Positions 7,711-16,563 of a stretch of 52,951 nt of DNA are shown in pieces. The notes beneath the pieces are model-generated. The model was given only the letters and a program-made list of their open reading frames with translations. It made no database searches and was not told the DNA's origin. This stretch comes from Bacteroidota bacterium (GTDB lineage Bacteria > Bacteroidota > Bacteroidia > 2-12-FULL-35-15). The stretch lies in the NCBI GenBank assembly GCA_025363555.1, contig JANYDQ010000397.1:1-52951 (forward strand), given 5' to 3'. A program made the position numbers and the translations under genes. Position 1 is the first letter of the stretch. The number at the start of each line of letters is the position of its first letter.

Positions 7711-9153
7711 ATGCTAACAAATTTCTCAAAAATAACTACCGCTTTGTCTGTTTTTATATCTGCCATTTCATTTGCAGGAAATACAGAAGGATATAACATT
7801 AAAATAAGTGCCAAAGGGCTTAAAGAAGGCGACAAATGCCTGCTTGCAAATTATTATGGCGACAAGCAATACATCAAGGATTCGGCAAGAGCTGATGCTA
7901 AAGGAGAAGTTCTTTTTAAAGGAAAAGAAAAACTTGCACAGGGAATTTATTTATTTGTTCCTCCCAGCAAGAACAAATATTTTGATTTTGTGATGGATGC
8001 TGACCAAAATTTTGCGTTGGAAACAGATACACTGGATTATGTTAAATATATGAAAACAAAAGGTTCGGAAGAGAATAAATTTTTTTATGATTATCAAAAC
8101 TTCATGTCCGCCAAACAAAAACAAGTAGAGCCAATGCGGGCAAGGGTAAATGCACTAAAAAAAGGAAACGACTCTATTAAAATTATCCAGGATAAATTAG
8201 TAGAAATAGATAAAGAAGTTAAAACTTACAAATTGGATTTCATAAAAAACAATCCTAAATCGTTTGTTGCAAAACTATTTAAATCAATGGAAGAAACGGA
8301 AATTCCGGAAGCACCAATTTTATCCAACGGTAGAAAAGACTCCACATTTGCATATCATTATTATAAAACACACTTTTGGGACAACTTTGATTTTAGTGAT
8401 GACCGCCTGTTGAGAACTCCAATATTTGGAAATAAAATTAAACAATATATGGAAAAACTCACCCCTCAAACTCCTGACTCTATTGATATTTCATGCGATT
8501 ACCTTGCAAACAAAGCAAGAGCGAACCATGAAGTATTTAAATATGTAGTGTACTGGTTAACTTTTACATACGAAGATTCAAAGATAATGGGCATGGATGC
8601 GGTATTTGTGCACATGGTTAACGGGTATCTCAAAGAATCTGACTGGGTAGATTCTACACATCAGTACAAAATGAAAGACAGAGTGCGAACTTTAGAGCCA
8701 TTATTATTGGGTAAAAAAGCTCCCGGTATAACGATGCCGGATTCATTGGGCAAAAATATTTCTTTGTATGATGTGAAAGCAAAATATACAGTTGTTATTT
8801 TTTGGGACCACGGTTGCAGTCATTGTAAAAAAGAAGTTCCGAAACTTGTGGATGTATATAATACAAAGTTGAAAGCAAAAGGAGTACAGGTATATGCCGT
8901 GGAAACCGAAGACAAGCCTGAAGACTGGAAAAAATTTATAAGGGACAATAAAATGAACTGGATAAATGTGCATCAGCCGGATGAGTATAGCAGGGCGGTT
9001 ACCAAAAAGATTTATGATATATACAGCACCCCGGTAATTTACTTACTGGATGAAAATAAAATCATTAAAGCAAAGCGAATTGACAGCGACCAGTTAGATG
9101 GCTTTATAGATATGCTGGAGAAAGAGAAGGGGAAAGAAAAAGAGAAGAAATAA
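7711..9153 (+). CDS. Periplasmic thioredoxin-like protein (DUF4369 / DUF5106 / TlpA)
   Basis: The 480-residue exported protein has a signal peptide (LSVFISAISFAG), then a beta-rich DUF4369-type domain (about 25-125), a helical DUF5106-type middle (about 140-325) and a C-terminal AhpC/TSA-TlpA domain. The redox motif is CSHC in FWDHGCSHCKKEV (about 364-376), followed by the cis-proline loop YSTPVIYLLD. Proteins of this layout are membrane- or periplasm-located disulfide reductants in Bacteroidota, tied to cytochrome maturation or stress. The partner oxidoreductase is unknown. The C-terminus ends in a lysine/glutamate-rich tail. A clear terminator follows, so it is the last gene of its unit. 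Confidence 0.9.
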   Translation: MLTNFSKITTALSVFISAISFAGNTEGYNIKISAKGLKEGDKCLLANYYGDKQYIKDSARADAKGEVLFKGKEKLAQGIYLFVPPSKNKYFDFVMDADQNFALETDTLDYVKYMKTKGSEENKFFYDYQNFMSAKQKQVEPMRARVNALKKGNDSIKIIQDKLVEIDKEVKTYKLDFIKNNPKSFVAKLFKSMEETEIPEAPILSNGRKDSTFAYHYYKTHFWDNFDFSDDRLLRTPIFGNKIKQYMEKLTPQTPDSIDISCDYLANKARANHEVFKYVVYWLTFTYEDSKIMGMDAVFVHMVNGYLKESDWVDSTHQYKMKDRVRTLEPLLLGKKAPGITMPDSLGKNISLYDVKAKYTVVIFWDHGCSHCKKEVPKLVDVYNTKLKAKGVQVYAVETEDKPEDWKKFIRDNKMNWINVHQPDEYSRAVTKKIYDIYSTPVIYLLDENKIIKAKRIDSDQLDGFIDMLEKEKGKEKEKK

Positions 9154-9156
9154 TAT

Positions 9157-9193
9157 AAAAATCCTGCTCACCAAAGTGTTGCAGGATTTTTTT
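9157..9193 (+). terminator. Intrinsic terminator after the TlpA-like gene
   Basis: A 9-bp stem AAATCCTGC/GCAGGATTT with a 13-nt loop runs into seven T residues. Confidence 0.9.
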
Positions 9194-9230
9194 GAATTCC
9201 ACTTAACTAATATGTATTTAAATTCACGCT

Positions 9231-9665
9231 TTATTTAATCCGGTTAATAACTATCGTATTTCCTCCCGAATAATCAAATTTCCAATCAGCATCAAATATT
9301 TGAGGTAAATAACGTTTATATAAATTAATCCGGGAAGTCAGTTTATCTTCCGGCTCATCTGATTTTGCCAAACCAGTAAATTCATAAGTAACCATTTTGG
9401 GGTGTTGTTCCATAAATAATTTAACTACAGCTACTATGGTATTCATCACCCGGTACATTTCGCCTTTATTAGTAAGAGAGTATTCTTCACCTTCGTATTC
9501 ATCATTGGTAACGCCAAATACAATGGTGGCATGTAGAATATTATCCTGCCTGCGCCCAAAGCGAACTTCGTAATTAACCCCCTTGTCAGTTGTAAAATAA
9601 TACACCCCTGCAGTGCTTATAACTGGTATGATTATTTTATAAATTTCAACAGAATGGTGCTCCAT
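9231..9665 (-). CDS. Hypothetical protein, 144 residues
   Basis: I do not recognise the family. The protein is soluble, mixed alpha/beta, with no signal peptide, membrane segment or cysteine motif. It has a beta-rich N-terminal half (YYFTTDKGVNYEVRFGR ... HATIVFGVTNDEYEGEEY) and a helical middle (MYRVMNTIVAVVKLFMEQHP), then a basic stretch (SRINLYKRYLPQIF). It stands alone on the minus strand between convergent and divergent thioredoxin-family genes. It faces the TlpA terminator at 9157-9193 but has no stem-loop of its own downstream. Codon use looks like its neighbours. It could be a phage-derived or toxin-antitoxin-independent orphan; nothing in the sequence decides this. Confidence 0.7.
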   Translation of the reverse strand: MEHHSVEIYKIIIPVISTAGVYYFTTDKGVNYEVRFGRRQDNILHATIVFGVTNDEYEGEEYSLTNKGEMYRVMNTIVAVVKLFMEQHPKMVTYEFTGLAKSDEPEDKLTSRINLYKRYLPQIFDADWKFDYSGGNTIVINRIK

Positions 9666-9789
9666 ATATGAATATTAATTTTTTGGTGGGTTAAAATTAT
9701 AAAATTAATTCAAAAAAAACGTTCTTTAATAAATTATATGACATTGTATTATTAGATACCTTTGATGCCTGTACTTAAAATTGTAATCA

Positions 9790-10269
9790 ATGCGGAGTTT
9801 ATTTTTCCTTTTATTAATGATAATGTTCACCAAAAGTTTTACCCAAAATGTGAAGGTGATAAAAATAACTGATCTAAAAAAACGAATACAAAATAATTCG
9901 GATACTACTTATATTGTAAATTTTTGGGCTAGCTGGTGTGCTCCCTGTGTAAAAGAACTTCCGGATTTTGACAGTATCAACTCCGTTTATAAAACCCAAA
10001 AAGTAAAAGTTCTATTGGTAAGTTTGGATTTTAAAGAAGACTTAACCACTAAATTGTTGCCATTTATGATTAAAAAAAATATACGGGCAGAAGTGATGTT
10101 GCTGGACGAAGCAAACGGAAATTATTTTATTCCTGAAATTTCTGAACAATGGAGCGGAGCTATTCCGGGCACTTTGATAGTGAATAATAAAAACAAACTA
10201 AAAGAGTTTTACGAAAAAAAACTGAATTACGATTTTCTTAAAAACAAAATTGAAAGTCAAAGTAAATAA
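9790..10269 (+). CDS. TlpA/ResA-type periplasmic thioredoxin
   Basis: The 159-residue protein starts with a signal peptide (MRSLFFLLLMIMFTKSFTQ) and holds the classical redoxin motif NFWASWCAPCVKELP (active CAPC, about residues 48-51), with a cis-proline region SGAIPGTLIVNN. TlpA-like proteins reduce disulfides in the periplasm. Here the next gene is a SCO copper chaperone, 40 nt downstream, and this pair is a known arrangement in which the thioredoxin keeps the SCO or cytochrome oxidase Cu-A cysteines reduced. The operon with SCO is inferred from spacing. No strong promoter was seen immediately upstream. Confidence 0.9.
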   Translation: MRSLFFLLLMIMFTKSFTQNVKVIKITDLKKRIQNNSDTTYIVNFWASWCAPCVKELPDFDSINSVYKTQKVKVLLVSLDFKEDLTTKLLPFMIKKNIRAEVMLLDEANGNYFIPEISEQWSGAIPGTLIVNNKNKLKEFYEKKLNYDFLKNKIESQSK

Positions 10270-10309
10270 TTAGGTACACGAAAAGAAAAAATATAAATGC
10301 AAAAATAAT

Positions 10310-10975
10310 ATGAAAACTAAATTAATAAATATTGTGTTATTAGTTACTGCCGCTATTGTAATAGGGTATGCGTTTTTTATTTATGATAAAAACAAACCCA
10401 TTCGATACCTGCCTATATTTGGTGAAAAAAGCTATGAACATAAAGGGGGGAGTGATACTGTTTATCACACCATAGGTAATTTCAGTTTTACTAACCAGGA
10501 TGGAAAAACAGTTAACGAAAAAGATTTTAAAGGAAGTATTTACGTTGCGGATTTCTTCTTTACAACCTGTCATAGTATTTGTCCGATAATGAGCAACCAG
10601 ATGGAACGGGTTTATGAAAAATACAAAGGGAATGCGAAAGTTAAATTTCTGTCTCATACCGTGGACCCTGAAATAGACACGGTGGAACAATTAAAAAGAT
10701 ATGCGATAAAACACAATGCCGATGCTAAGCAGTGGAGTTTTGTAACCGGAAGTAAAAAAGAGTTGTATGCAATAGCAAGGACAGGATATTTATTAAATGC
10801 TGAACAGGGAGATGGAGGATCTGATGATTTTATACATACTCAAAACTTTGCATTGATAGATTGGAATAAGCGAATTCGCGGGTTTTATGATGGTACAGAT
10901 ACAACAGACATGAACCAACTCATAAAAGATATAAGTTTGCTTTTGAAGGAATTTGAGTATAAAGAAAAAAATTAG
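10310..10975 (+). CDS. SCO1/SenC family copper chaperone / thiol oxidoreductase
   Basis: The 221-residue protein has an N-terminal membrane anchor (INIVLLVTAAIVIGYAFFIY) and a thioredoxin-fold domain with the SCO copper motif CHSICP in FFTTCHSICPIM (about residues 83-94), plus the conserved distal histidine in FIHTQNFALID. SCO proteins deliver copper to, or reduce, the Cu-A centre of cytochrome c oxidase at the periplasmic face of the inner membrane. All three copper ligands (two Cys and one His) are present, so it should be active. It follows a TlpA thioredoxin and ends at a strong bidirectional terminator. No oxidase subunit genes lie in the window. Confidence 0.92.
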   Translation: MKTKLINIVLLVTAAIVIGYAFFIYDKNKPIRYLPIFGEKSYEHKGGSDTVYHTIGNFSFTNQDGKTVNEKDFKGSIYVADFFFTTCHSICPIMSNQMERVYEKYKGNAKVKFLSHTVDPEIDTVEQLKRYAIKHNADAKQWSFVTGSKKELYAIARTGYLLNAEQGDGGSDDFIHTQNFALIDWNKRIRGFYDGTDTTDMNQLIKDISLLLKEFEYKEKN

Positions 10976-11000
10976 CAAAAACCTTACTGAATGACAAAAA

Positions 11001-11037
11001 AAATCCCTCTGCCGAATTATTGGCAGAGGGTTTTTTT
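11001..11037. terminator. Bidirectional terminator between SCO and lipoprotein genes
   Basis: A perfect 9-bp stem CCCTCTGCC/GGCAGAGGG with an 8-nt loop is preceded by an A-run and followed by a seven-T run. It serves both convergent genes. Confidence 0.93.
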
Positions 11038-11054
11038 GTTCTATTAAAAATTTC

Positions 11055-11900
11055 TTAGTGCAATGTAATATTATAAACGGTTCCGTTTATTGTTACAGTA
11101 GCCTGGTCATCGCAAGTACCATTTCCATAATCAACATAGCGGGTGGCTTTTCCACTCGGAGTGATTTGAAAACCTCCTGCAACAATGTAATGACAATTCA
11201 TTTTTATATCCAAAGCACTGGTAGTGGCTGCAGTAAAAGAATTTCCTAACGCATTGGTTCCTGTAGCTGTACCTGTTATTAAATATTCATCATCCGTCCA
11301 ATTCCAAGGAGTACTTTCTCCTGCAACCCACTCACGAGTGCGGGTTGATGTCCAGGTAATCGTTCCGCCATTGTTTGCTTTAATTATTGTACCATTAACC
11401 TGTATAGAAAAAGTTAAATGGTGGGAAGAATTGTGACCGTTATTGGTTACCGTTTTTGTTCCCATCACCTGGTTATCGTTTACAAAATAATTAGTAAAGG
11501 AAATGGTGTGAGTGGATGCTGAATCCCGGTAATGACCAGAATAAGATACATTAACAATACCTCTTCTGTATCTTCCGTCATTACATAAACAATTGGTTGC
11601 TCCAAAATTTACAGTAATAGTGTGCGGATTTACAGCGGTATCAATGACAACTGTGGCACATGCACTTAATAATCCTTTTTCATTAGAAGTACTTGGAGCC
11701 AAATAAGAACTCAACGTTCCGGCTGATGCCTGATCAGCGATGTTATGCACATCGTTGTAAGTTCCTTCCGCAAGCGCATTGTCAGAAGACGCTGTGGTGT
11801 CTTTGTCTGTTTCATCCTGTGTTTTTTTCTTACATGATGCAAAAAGAATACCTACTATAGCTACTGCTGTAAGGTATTTCATTAGATTTTTAGTGTTCAT
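11055..11900 (-). CDS. Putative lipoprotein of unknown function
   Basis: The 281-residue protein begins with a lipoprotein signal, AVAIVGILFASCKKK, with the acylated cysteine at about residue 23. A short threonine/serine/aspartate-rich linker and a beta-strand-rich body rich in Thr, Asn and Gly follow. Motifs such as IVNVSYSGHYRD and RYVDYGNGTCDDQATVTINGTVY suggest a beta-sandwich or beta-helix surface fold. I cannot name a family. The Lys-Lys-Lys after the cysteine is common in Bacteroidota outer-membrane lipoproteins, some of which are surface exposed, though the known surface-export signal is acidic. It has its own promoter and a shared terminator, so it is monocistronic. Confidence 0.8.
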   Translation of the reverse strand: MNTKNLMKYLTAVAIVGILFASCKKKTQDETDKDTTASSDNALAEGTYNDVHNIADQASAGTLSSYLAPSTSNEKGLLSACATVVIDTAVNPHTITVNFGATNCLCNDGRYRRGIVNVSYSGHYRDSASTHTISFTNYFVNDNQVMGTKTVTNNGHNSSHHLTFSIQVNGTIIKANNGGTITWTSTRTREWVAGESTPWNWTDDEYLITGTATGTNALGNSFTAATTSALDIKMNCHYIVAGGFQITPSGKATRYVDYGNGTCDDQATVTINGTVYNITLH

Positions 11901-11973
11901 AATCTTTGTTTTAGGTTAATTAATTAATGATTAATTTGTCATTATGACGAAGCGAAAAAGTAAAAGTTTAATG

Positions 11974-12003
11974 CAAAAGTAAATATTTTTCGAGAACCGC
12001 CAA
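11974..12003 (-). promoter_or_regulatory. Promoter of the lipoprotein gene, TTG-N19-TACTTTTG
   Basis: On the minus strand a TTG (12003-12001) is followed after 19 nt by a perfect -7 box TACTTTTG (11981-11974). The leader to the ATG at 11900 would be about 65-70 nt. Confidence 0.75.
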
Positions 12004-12037
12004 TAATAGTTATTACCATTAATAACTAACTTCACTT

Positions 12038-12463
12038 TTAAGTAACCTTGGTCGACTGCCAATTTGTAAGTAACCATTTACCGTTTCGCCTTCCATATAC
12101 TTCCGTAAATCGTAATAAAATCTCAAAATCTTTTCCATCATATTTACCTTTTACATTCACCACACCATTATTAATTTGTGTTTTCCAATACTTTTTTGAA
12201 ACCATTTCTTTTAAATCCATTTTAGAATAGATAATTTTTCCACTAATAATATTGTGGATGTGTTCTTTTTTAGTTTCAACCAAACCATTGGAGTGAATAA
12301 TAATTACATCATCCGCTAAAACAGCATCCAGCTGTATCGAATCTCTATTTATTATTGCCCGGAAGCGGTTATTTGTTAGTGTTAATTTTTCCGGTTGGGC
12401 AAAGCTTAAAAAGCTTAGAAAGAGAAAAAGAGAAGAAACAATTGTTTTTGAAATAAAATGCAC
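12038..12463 (-). CDS. Secreted DUF4440/SnoaL-like (NTF2-fold) protein
   Basis: The track gives a longer frame from 12547, but the real start is most likely the GTG at 12463, one base after the stop of the upstream gene. It is followed at once by a clean signal peptide (VHFISKTIVSSLFLFLSFLSFAQ). The upstream 28 codons overlap the DUF2179 gene and look non-native. The mature part, about 115 residues, fits the NTF2-like DUF4440 pattern: NNRFRAIINRDSIQLDAVLADDV early, and VYGRRNGKWLLTNWQST at the end. Members bind small ligands or act as isomerase-like domains; the role is unknown here. It is translationally coupled to the upstream membrane protein. Confidence 0.78.
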   Translation of the reverse strand: MHFISKTIVSSLFLFLSFLSFAQPEKLTLTNNRFRAIINRDSIQLDAVLADDVIIIHSNGLVETKKEHIHNIISGKIIYSKMDLKEMVSKKYWKTQINNGVVNVKGKYDGKDFEILLRFTEVYGRRNGKWLLTNWQSTKVT

Positions 12464-12464
12464 C

Positions 12465-13043
12465 CTACTTAATTTTTCTAGAAAACAATTTAAGAAAAGA
12501 AGCCCACCCTTTCTTTGGATTTGCGGTAAACACTCCCTGGTTGGCATTGCGTATATCTTCTATGGAATAAAACGCAGATGGATTATGTTGCTGAATAACG
12601 GATACTACCGATTGAACATTTTTACGTTTAATTATGGTAAAAATCATTTTTACAGGTCCTACTCCACCTTGCCCTTCTACCACGGTAACTCCATGGTTGC
12701 CCTTTTTTAGTGCCTTTAATAAACTTTCGCAATCCTGGTTGGTGATGATGCGAATAACTTGCAGTCCCAATGCCAATCGTTCTTCTATTTGCAAGCCAAC
12801 AAAGGTTCCGGTAGCAAAACCACCTGCCCAGGCAAGGTAACATGCCCAATTGTTCAGGTTTTTCATTACCTGTGCTACCACTACAATCCAGATTAATACT
12901 TCGAAAAAACCAAGTAACGGAACAATTTTTCTGAATCCTTTTGAAATAAAAACATGGCGAATGGTGCCAATACTCACATCGCAGATTCTGCTGAAGAATA
13001 TAATCAGTGGTAAGGTTATCCAGGCGTAATAATCGAAATGCAT
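12465..13043 (-). CDS. UPF0316/DUF2179 membrane protein (DUF5698 + DUF2179)
   Basis: The 192-residue protein has three N-terminal transmembrane helices (about residues 8-25, 38-60 and 65-85; LGFFEVLIWIVVVAQVM is the second) typical of DUF5698. A cytoplasmic DUF2179 domain follows (VVEGQGGVGPVKMIFTIIKRKNVQSVVSVIQQHNPSAFYSIEDI). DUF2179 domains are ferredoxin-like and are thought to sense a ligand or nucleotide; no activity is established for the UPF0316 family. The gene is followed directly by the DUF4440 gene with a GTG start one base after its stop. Upstream lies a REP-like palindrome and AT-rich spacer. Confidence 0.88.
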   Translation of the reverse strand: MHFDYYAWITLPLIIFFSRICDVSIGTIRHVFISKGFRKIVPLLGFFEVLIWIVVVAQVMKNLNNWACYLAWAGGFATGTFVGLQIEERLALGLQVIRIITNQDCESLLKALKKGNHGVTVVEGQGGVGPVKMIFTIIKRKNVQSVVSVIQQHNPSAFYSIEDIRNANQGVFTANPKKGWASFLKLFSRKIK

Positions 13044-13087
13044 GTTAAAGAAATTCTAAATTCCAAATCCTAAATTCTAAATGTTTA

Positions 13088-13156
13088 CGTCATTGCGAGC
13101 GAGTTAAGCAACCTCTTACTTTATTTTGTGATTGCTTCGCTGCGCTCGCAATGACG
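13088..13156. repeat. REP-like palindrome (14-bp inverted repeat CGTCATTGCGAGCG)
   Basis: CGTCATTGCGAGCG (13088-13101) and its exact reverse complement (13143-13156) enclose a 41-nt loop that itself contains GCAACC/GATTGC-type sub-repeats. GC content is far above the surrounding spacer. Sequences of this type ('CATTGCGAGCGnAGCGAAGCAATC') recur as dispersed intergenic repeats in many Bacteroidota genomes. Flanking spacer holds short runs of 'CTAAATTCTAAAT'. Confidence 0.85.
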
Positions 13157-13261
13157 AAGCAATTCCTAAATTATAAATACTAAATGTTAATTTTTAATAC
13201 CTCATCCGTAAATCCTTCCCTGTTCAGCTTTTAGAATTTAGAGATTAGAATTTTATCCACT

Positions 13262-16039
13262 TTATTTTACCAAAACCAATTTATTTGTTTTTCTCCTGTT
13301 ATCGGCAATTAAACTGTAATAATAAATACCTGCTTTCAGGTTTTTTCTTTCAAATTGAACGGTATGTTTTCCTTCCGGCAATTGCGTGTCAATAAGGGTT
13401 TCTACTAATCGTCCGCATTCGTCCCATATCTGTAGATTTACTTTTGAGTTTTTATTCAAAATAAATTCAATGGAAGATGATTGGTTCATAGGATTGGGAT
13501 AAGCAGTAAGTTGCAACTCATTTTTATTGGAAGCAATTTCGTTTATACCTATTTGATACACCGAAGTAACGCTGGTAGAATAAATTCCATTGGCATGAGT
13601 AGCAATAACCACCATTCCGTCAGAAGTTCTGTAATCAATCATATCGCACACTGCATTGCCTATTGTGCTTGCTCCCTGCTGCATCCAAACAGTGTTAGTT
13701 CCGTTAAGTGTATCCGTAGCATATAATCCCGTACTGGTGGCAAGCATATAAACCGTTCCATTAGCCACAGGAATGATGCTTGCCCACCTGATGGAAGGGG
13801 TATTGGAACCTACTTCCAGGTTACCTCCTGCTTTTGCCCATGTTGTTCCGGCATCTACAGAATAAAAAATACTATACACCCCGTAGTTGGAAAAAATGAC
13901 CATCACCTTATTTCCATCTCTTGGGTCAACGGCAATACAACTCACATATCCCGAAGGAAACAAAGCAGCAGAGGTAATAGAAGTAATATCTACAGGAGTG
14001 GGAGTACCTGTATTGGCGCTATCTACCCGGTACACCTTTTTATTGTCTGTACCATAATACACCCTGTTGGCAGGGGTTTTACAGGCGGTTACTGCGGTAA
14101 TTACAGAATTAGCAGTAGGCACAGAATCTGTAAATTGAGTCCAGTTGGTATTGATGGAATCCCAGTTGCCTATCATGGGAATGCCGGCAAGGTTATCATT
14201 TCTCCATAAATACTTTCCACCTGCCAGATACATAATATCATTGTTATTCGGGTCCAGGGTATAGGGATTGATGAACTCCGGTTTCTTTAAATTTCGCGGG
14301 TCTATTCTTGCAAAAGTAGTAACACCTCCGCTGGCATTAAGTGTGGCTTTCATCATTTTGCCCTGTTGAATAGAAAAATAATAATTGGTTTGATTATCCG
14401 CAATAGCGCAATAAGAACCATCTCCGCTTCGGGGAGTTACCCAAGGGGTTGTCGGATTGGTAGAATTGGTGTACCAGCTTCCGTTGTCCTGGGCTCCGCC
14501 AATGATGATATTGTTATTTGGGGTAGCATGGTCTAAAGCCACGGTATAAAACATGGTGGTGATATACCCATTATTTAATGATTGCCATTCAACAGCCGCA
14601 GCAGTATTGTCCAGTGTTTTAAATACTCCGCCATCATTGGTACTAAACATTACATTTGGATTGGACGGCAAAAACTCCAGGCAATGCTGGTCAGGATGAT
14701 GATTCAAATAGGTATTGATAACAGGAAGATGAGAATTTTGCTGGTATCCGCCAATAAAAGTAGTGTGAGTGGAATCCTGGAAACCGGTGGTGGAACGGTA
14801 AATATTAGTTCCGCCAATAAACACAACATTTGAATTTCCGGGTTTTACTTTCACCACCATGTCATACGAATCCTGGGTATGAAAATGGTCGAACAAACTA
14901 CCCGTGGTGGGCAGGTTGGCAGATAAATTTTGCCATGTTCCGCCTGTGCTGTCTCCATTGCCCGACAAATAGGTATATTTCCAAAGACTGTTCCAATGCG
15001 GGTTTCCGAGATAATCAAAAATCTCTTTTCCAAATCCGGGTGTATTTGCCAGGAAATATACTTCGTTCCTGTTATTGGGGTTAATGCCCGAAACTATTCT
15101 ATTATATGCAGTAGGAAAATTAGGAGGAGTTATTTTAGTAAAAGTTGTTCCGTTCGGGCTTCGCCAAATTCCTTTTTGAGTGCCCCCATCATCCGACATG
15201 GTAACATACACCGTACCGGCAACATCCACTTCTACATTAGTAAAATAACAATTAGCAGCGGCTTTTGCAGCTGTCCAGGTGGTTCCACCGTTTTGTGTTT
15301 TATACACACCGCCATATATAGCAGCATACACTCTAGAAATGGTATCGGGCGCGGAAACATCGTTTGCCACTGCCCACACTAACTGGTAACCCGTGGTAAA
15401 AGAACCCGGGCTTCCTCCCGCAGTAGGTACTATAGGGCTCCAGGTAACACCCCCATCCACAGACTTAAATAATCCATCTCCTAAATAATAAGAATTGCTG
15501 CCCCCGCCCGAAGCGGAAGCACCGTAAGCCTCTCCACTGCCGTAATACCATACATTGGTATGATTAGGGCGTTTGTCCTGCACCACACAGGTTGCATTTT
15601 TTAATTGAGAAAGGGTATTGGTCATGTTCCAGGTGGTGCCACCATTGGTGGAAAGCCACATACCGCCCGAACAGGAACCCGCCAGCAAACGGTTTTCGTT
15701 GGTTACATCCACACCAAACGCACGCGTACGACCTCCTACATTATATGGACCACGGTTAGTAAACTCCAAGTAATTTCCGCGAGATGCACTGGCATCATTG
15801 GGCAAAGTAGCGGCAAATGCCAGTTCTTTCTGACGTATATTGTCGGGTATTTTGCCTATAGCCGGGTCGGCATAGCGCCTTAGTTCGTAGTTCATTCGTT
15901 CCAGGGCATCGTCTTCCATGCCTTCGGAGCGTACTTCGTTTTTTTCTTTATTAGTATAGGTTAATTTTTTTGAAGCCAAAAAGGCAACTGCCAGAAATGA
16001 TAAGGCAACGAGGGATGCGAGCGTAAATTTTAATTTCAT
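13262..16039 (-). CDS. Large secreted BNR/WD40-like propeller protein with T9SS sorting domain
   Basis: The 925-residue exported protein starts with a signal/anchor segment (FTLASLVALSFLAVAFLAS), then an acidic and basic linker, a long propeller region with Asp-box turns (LSTNGGTTWNM, KSVDGGVTWSP, KTQNGGTTWTA, YSVDAGTTWAK) and a final type A sorting domain (AYPNPMNQSSSIEF ... AGIYYYSLIAD ... KLVLVK). In layout it matches the 896-residue protein at 2037, but the two are divergent and not a recent duplication. Cell-surface or secreted; the ligand is unknown. A perfect -7 box TACCTTTG lies about 26 nt upstream of the ATG. Confidence 0.9.
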   Translation of the reverse strand: MKLKFTLASLVALSFLAVAFLASKKLTYTNKEKNEVRSEGMEDDALERMNYELRRYADPAIGKIPDNIRQKELAFAATLPNDASASRGNYLEFTNRGPYNVGGRTRAFGVDVTNENRLLAGSCSGGMWLSTNGGTTWNMTNTLSQLKNATCVVQDKRPNHTNVWYYGSGEAYGASASGGGSNSYYLGDGLFKSVDGGVTWSPIVPTAGGSPGSFTTGYQLVWAVANDVSAPDTISRVYAAIYGGVYKTQNGGTTWTAAKAAANCYFTNVEVDVAGTVYVTMSDDGGTQKGIWRSPNGTTFTKITPPNFPTAYNRIVSGINPNNRNEVYFLANTPGFGKEIFDYLGNPHWNSLWKYTYLSGNGDSTGGTWQNLSANLPTTGSLFDHFHTQDSYDMVVKVKPGNSNVVFIGGTNIYRSTTGFQDSTHTTFIGGYQQNSHLPVINTYLNHHPDQHCLEFLPSNPNVMFSTNDGGVFKTLDNTAAAVEWQSLNNGYITTMFYTVALDHATPNNNIIIGGAQDNGSWYTNSTNPTTPWVTPRSGDGSYCAIADNQTNYYFSIQQGKMMKATLNASGGVTTFARIDPRNLKKPEFINPYTLDPNNNDIMYLAGGKYLWRNDNLAGIPMIGNWDSINTNWTQFTDSVPTANSVITAVTACKTPANRVYYGTDNKKVYRVDSANTGTPTPVDITSITSAALFPSGYVSCIAVDPRDGNKVMVIFSNYGVYSIFYSVDAGTTWAKAGGNLEVGSNTPSIRWASIIPVANGTVYMLATSTGLYATDTLNGTNTVWMQQGASTIGNAVCDMIDYRTSDGMVVIATHANGIYSTSVTSVYQIGINEIASNKNELQLTAYPNPMNQSSSIEFILNKNSKVNLQIWDECGRLVETLIDTQLPEGKHTVQFERKNLKAGIYYYSLIADNRRKTNKLVLVK

Positions 16040-16064
16040 CTGTTGTTTTTTTTGTTTGAGGATT

Positions 16065-16072
16065 CAAAGGTA
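16065..16072 (-). promoter_or_regulatory. -7 element TACCTTTG for the 925-residue cargo gene
   Basis: A perfect TAnnTTTG match on the minus strand lies about 26 nt before the ATG at 16039. A TTG is 15 nt further up, shorter than usual. Confidence 0.6.
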
Positions 16073-16335
16073 GTATAAAAACTTTTTCAAGGTTAAAATG
16101 TTTGAAATTTGATGCGGACTGATCACTACTAATTACCAATATGCTAATCTAACGCATACTTATGGGGCGTTACAAACGCCATTATCAAACGCATTTAAAG
16201 TCCTGTAGGGCAATGTCATTAAGTTAAGCATGATGCAGTATCGCATCACCTATTAATAGCAAAGCCATTACCCTAATTTACTACTTGTTCAAGATGTTTT
16301 TTCAATTTTTCTTACTAGCTTTTCATTTCTTTAGA

Positions 16336-16524
16336 TATTCTCCACGTTTTAAAAAGTACTCTCCACGTTTTAAAAAGTATTCTCCACGTTTTGAAAAGTA
16401 CTCTCCACGTTTTGAAAAGTACTCTTCCCGTTTTGAAAAGTACTCTTCTCGTTTTGAGAAGTACTCTTCCCGTTTTGAAAAGCACTCTTCTCGTTTTGAA
16501 AAGCACTCTTCCCGTTTTGAAAAG
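16336..16524. repeat. Tandem array, nine 21-bp units
   Basis: Nine uninterrupted units of the form tactcttcccgttttgaaaag fill exactly 189 bp. Units differ by 1-5 substitutions, grade from 'ctccacgttttaaaaag' on the left to 'cttcccgttttgaaaag' on the right, and show no indels. Each unit has a TTTTGAAAA near-palindrome, and most junctions give AGTACT. Since 21 is a multiple of three and no unit has a stop, frames are open on both strands (YSSRFEK repeats on the plus strand), so a coding role is possible but not shown. Confidence 0.95.
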
Positions 16525-16563
16525 CCTTCCTTTTATTTTTACAATGCCTGCTTTCTCTTCACC

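Noticed and set aside
12464-12547. N-terminal extension of the DUF4440 gene (MPTRECLPQ...)
   Set aside because: It overlaps the upstream gene and precedes a clean signal peptide that starts at GTG 12463.
16336-16524. Array looked at first like a CRISPR
   Set aside because: Units are contiguous with no unique spacers, and no cas genes are near.
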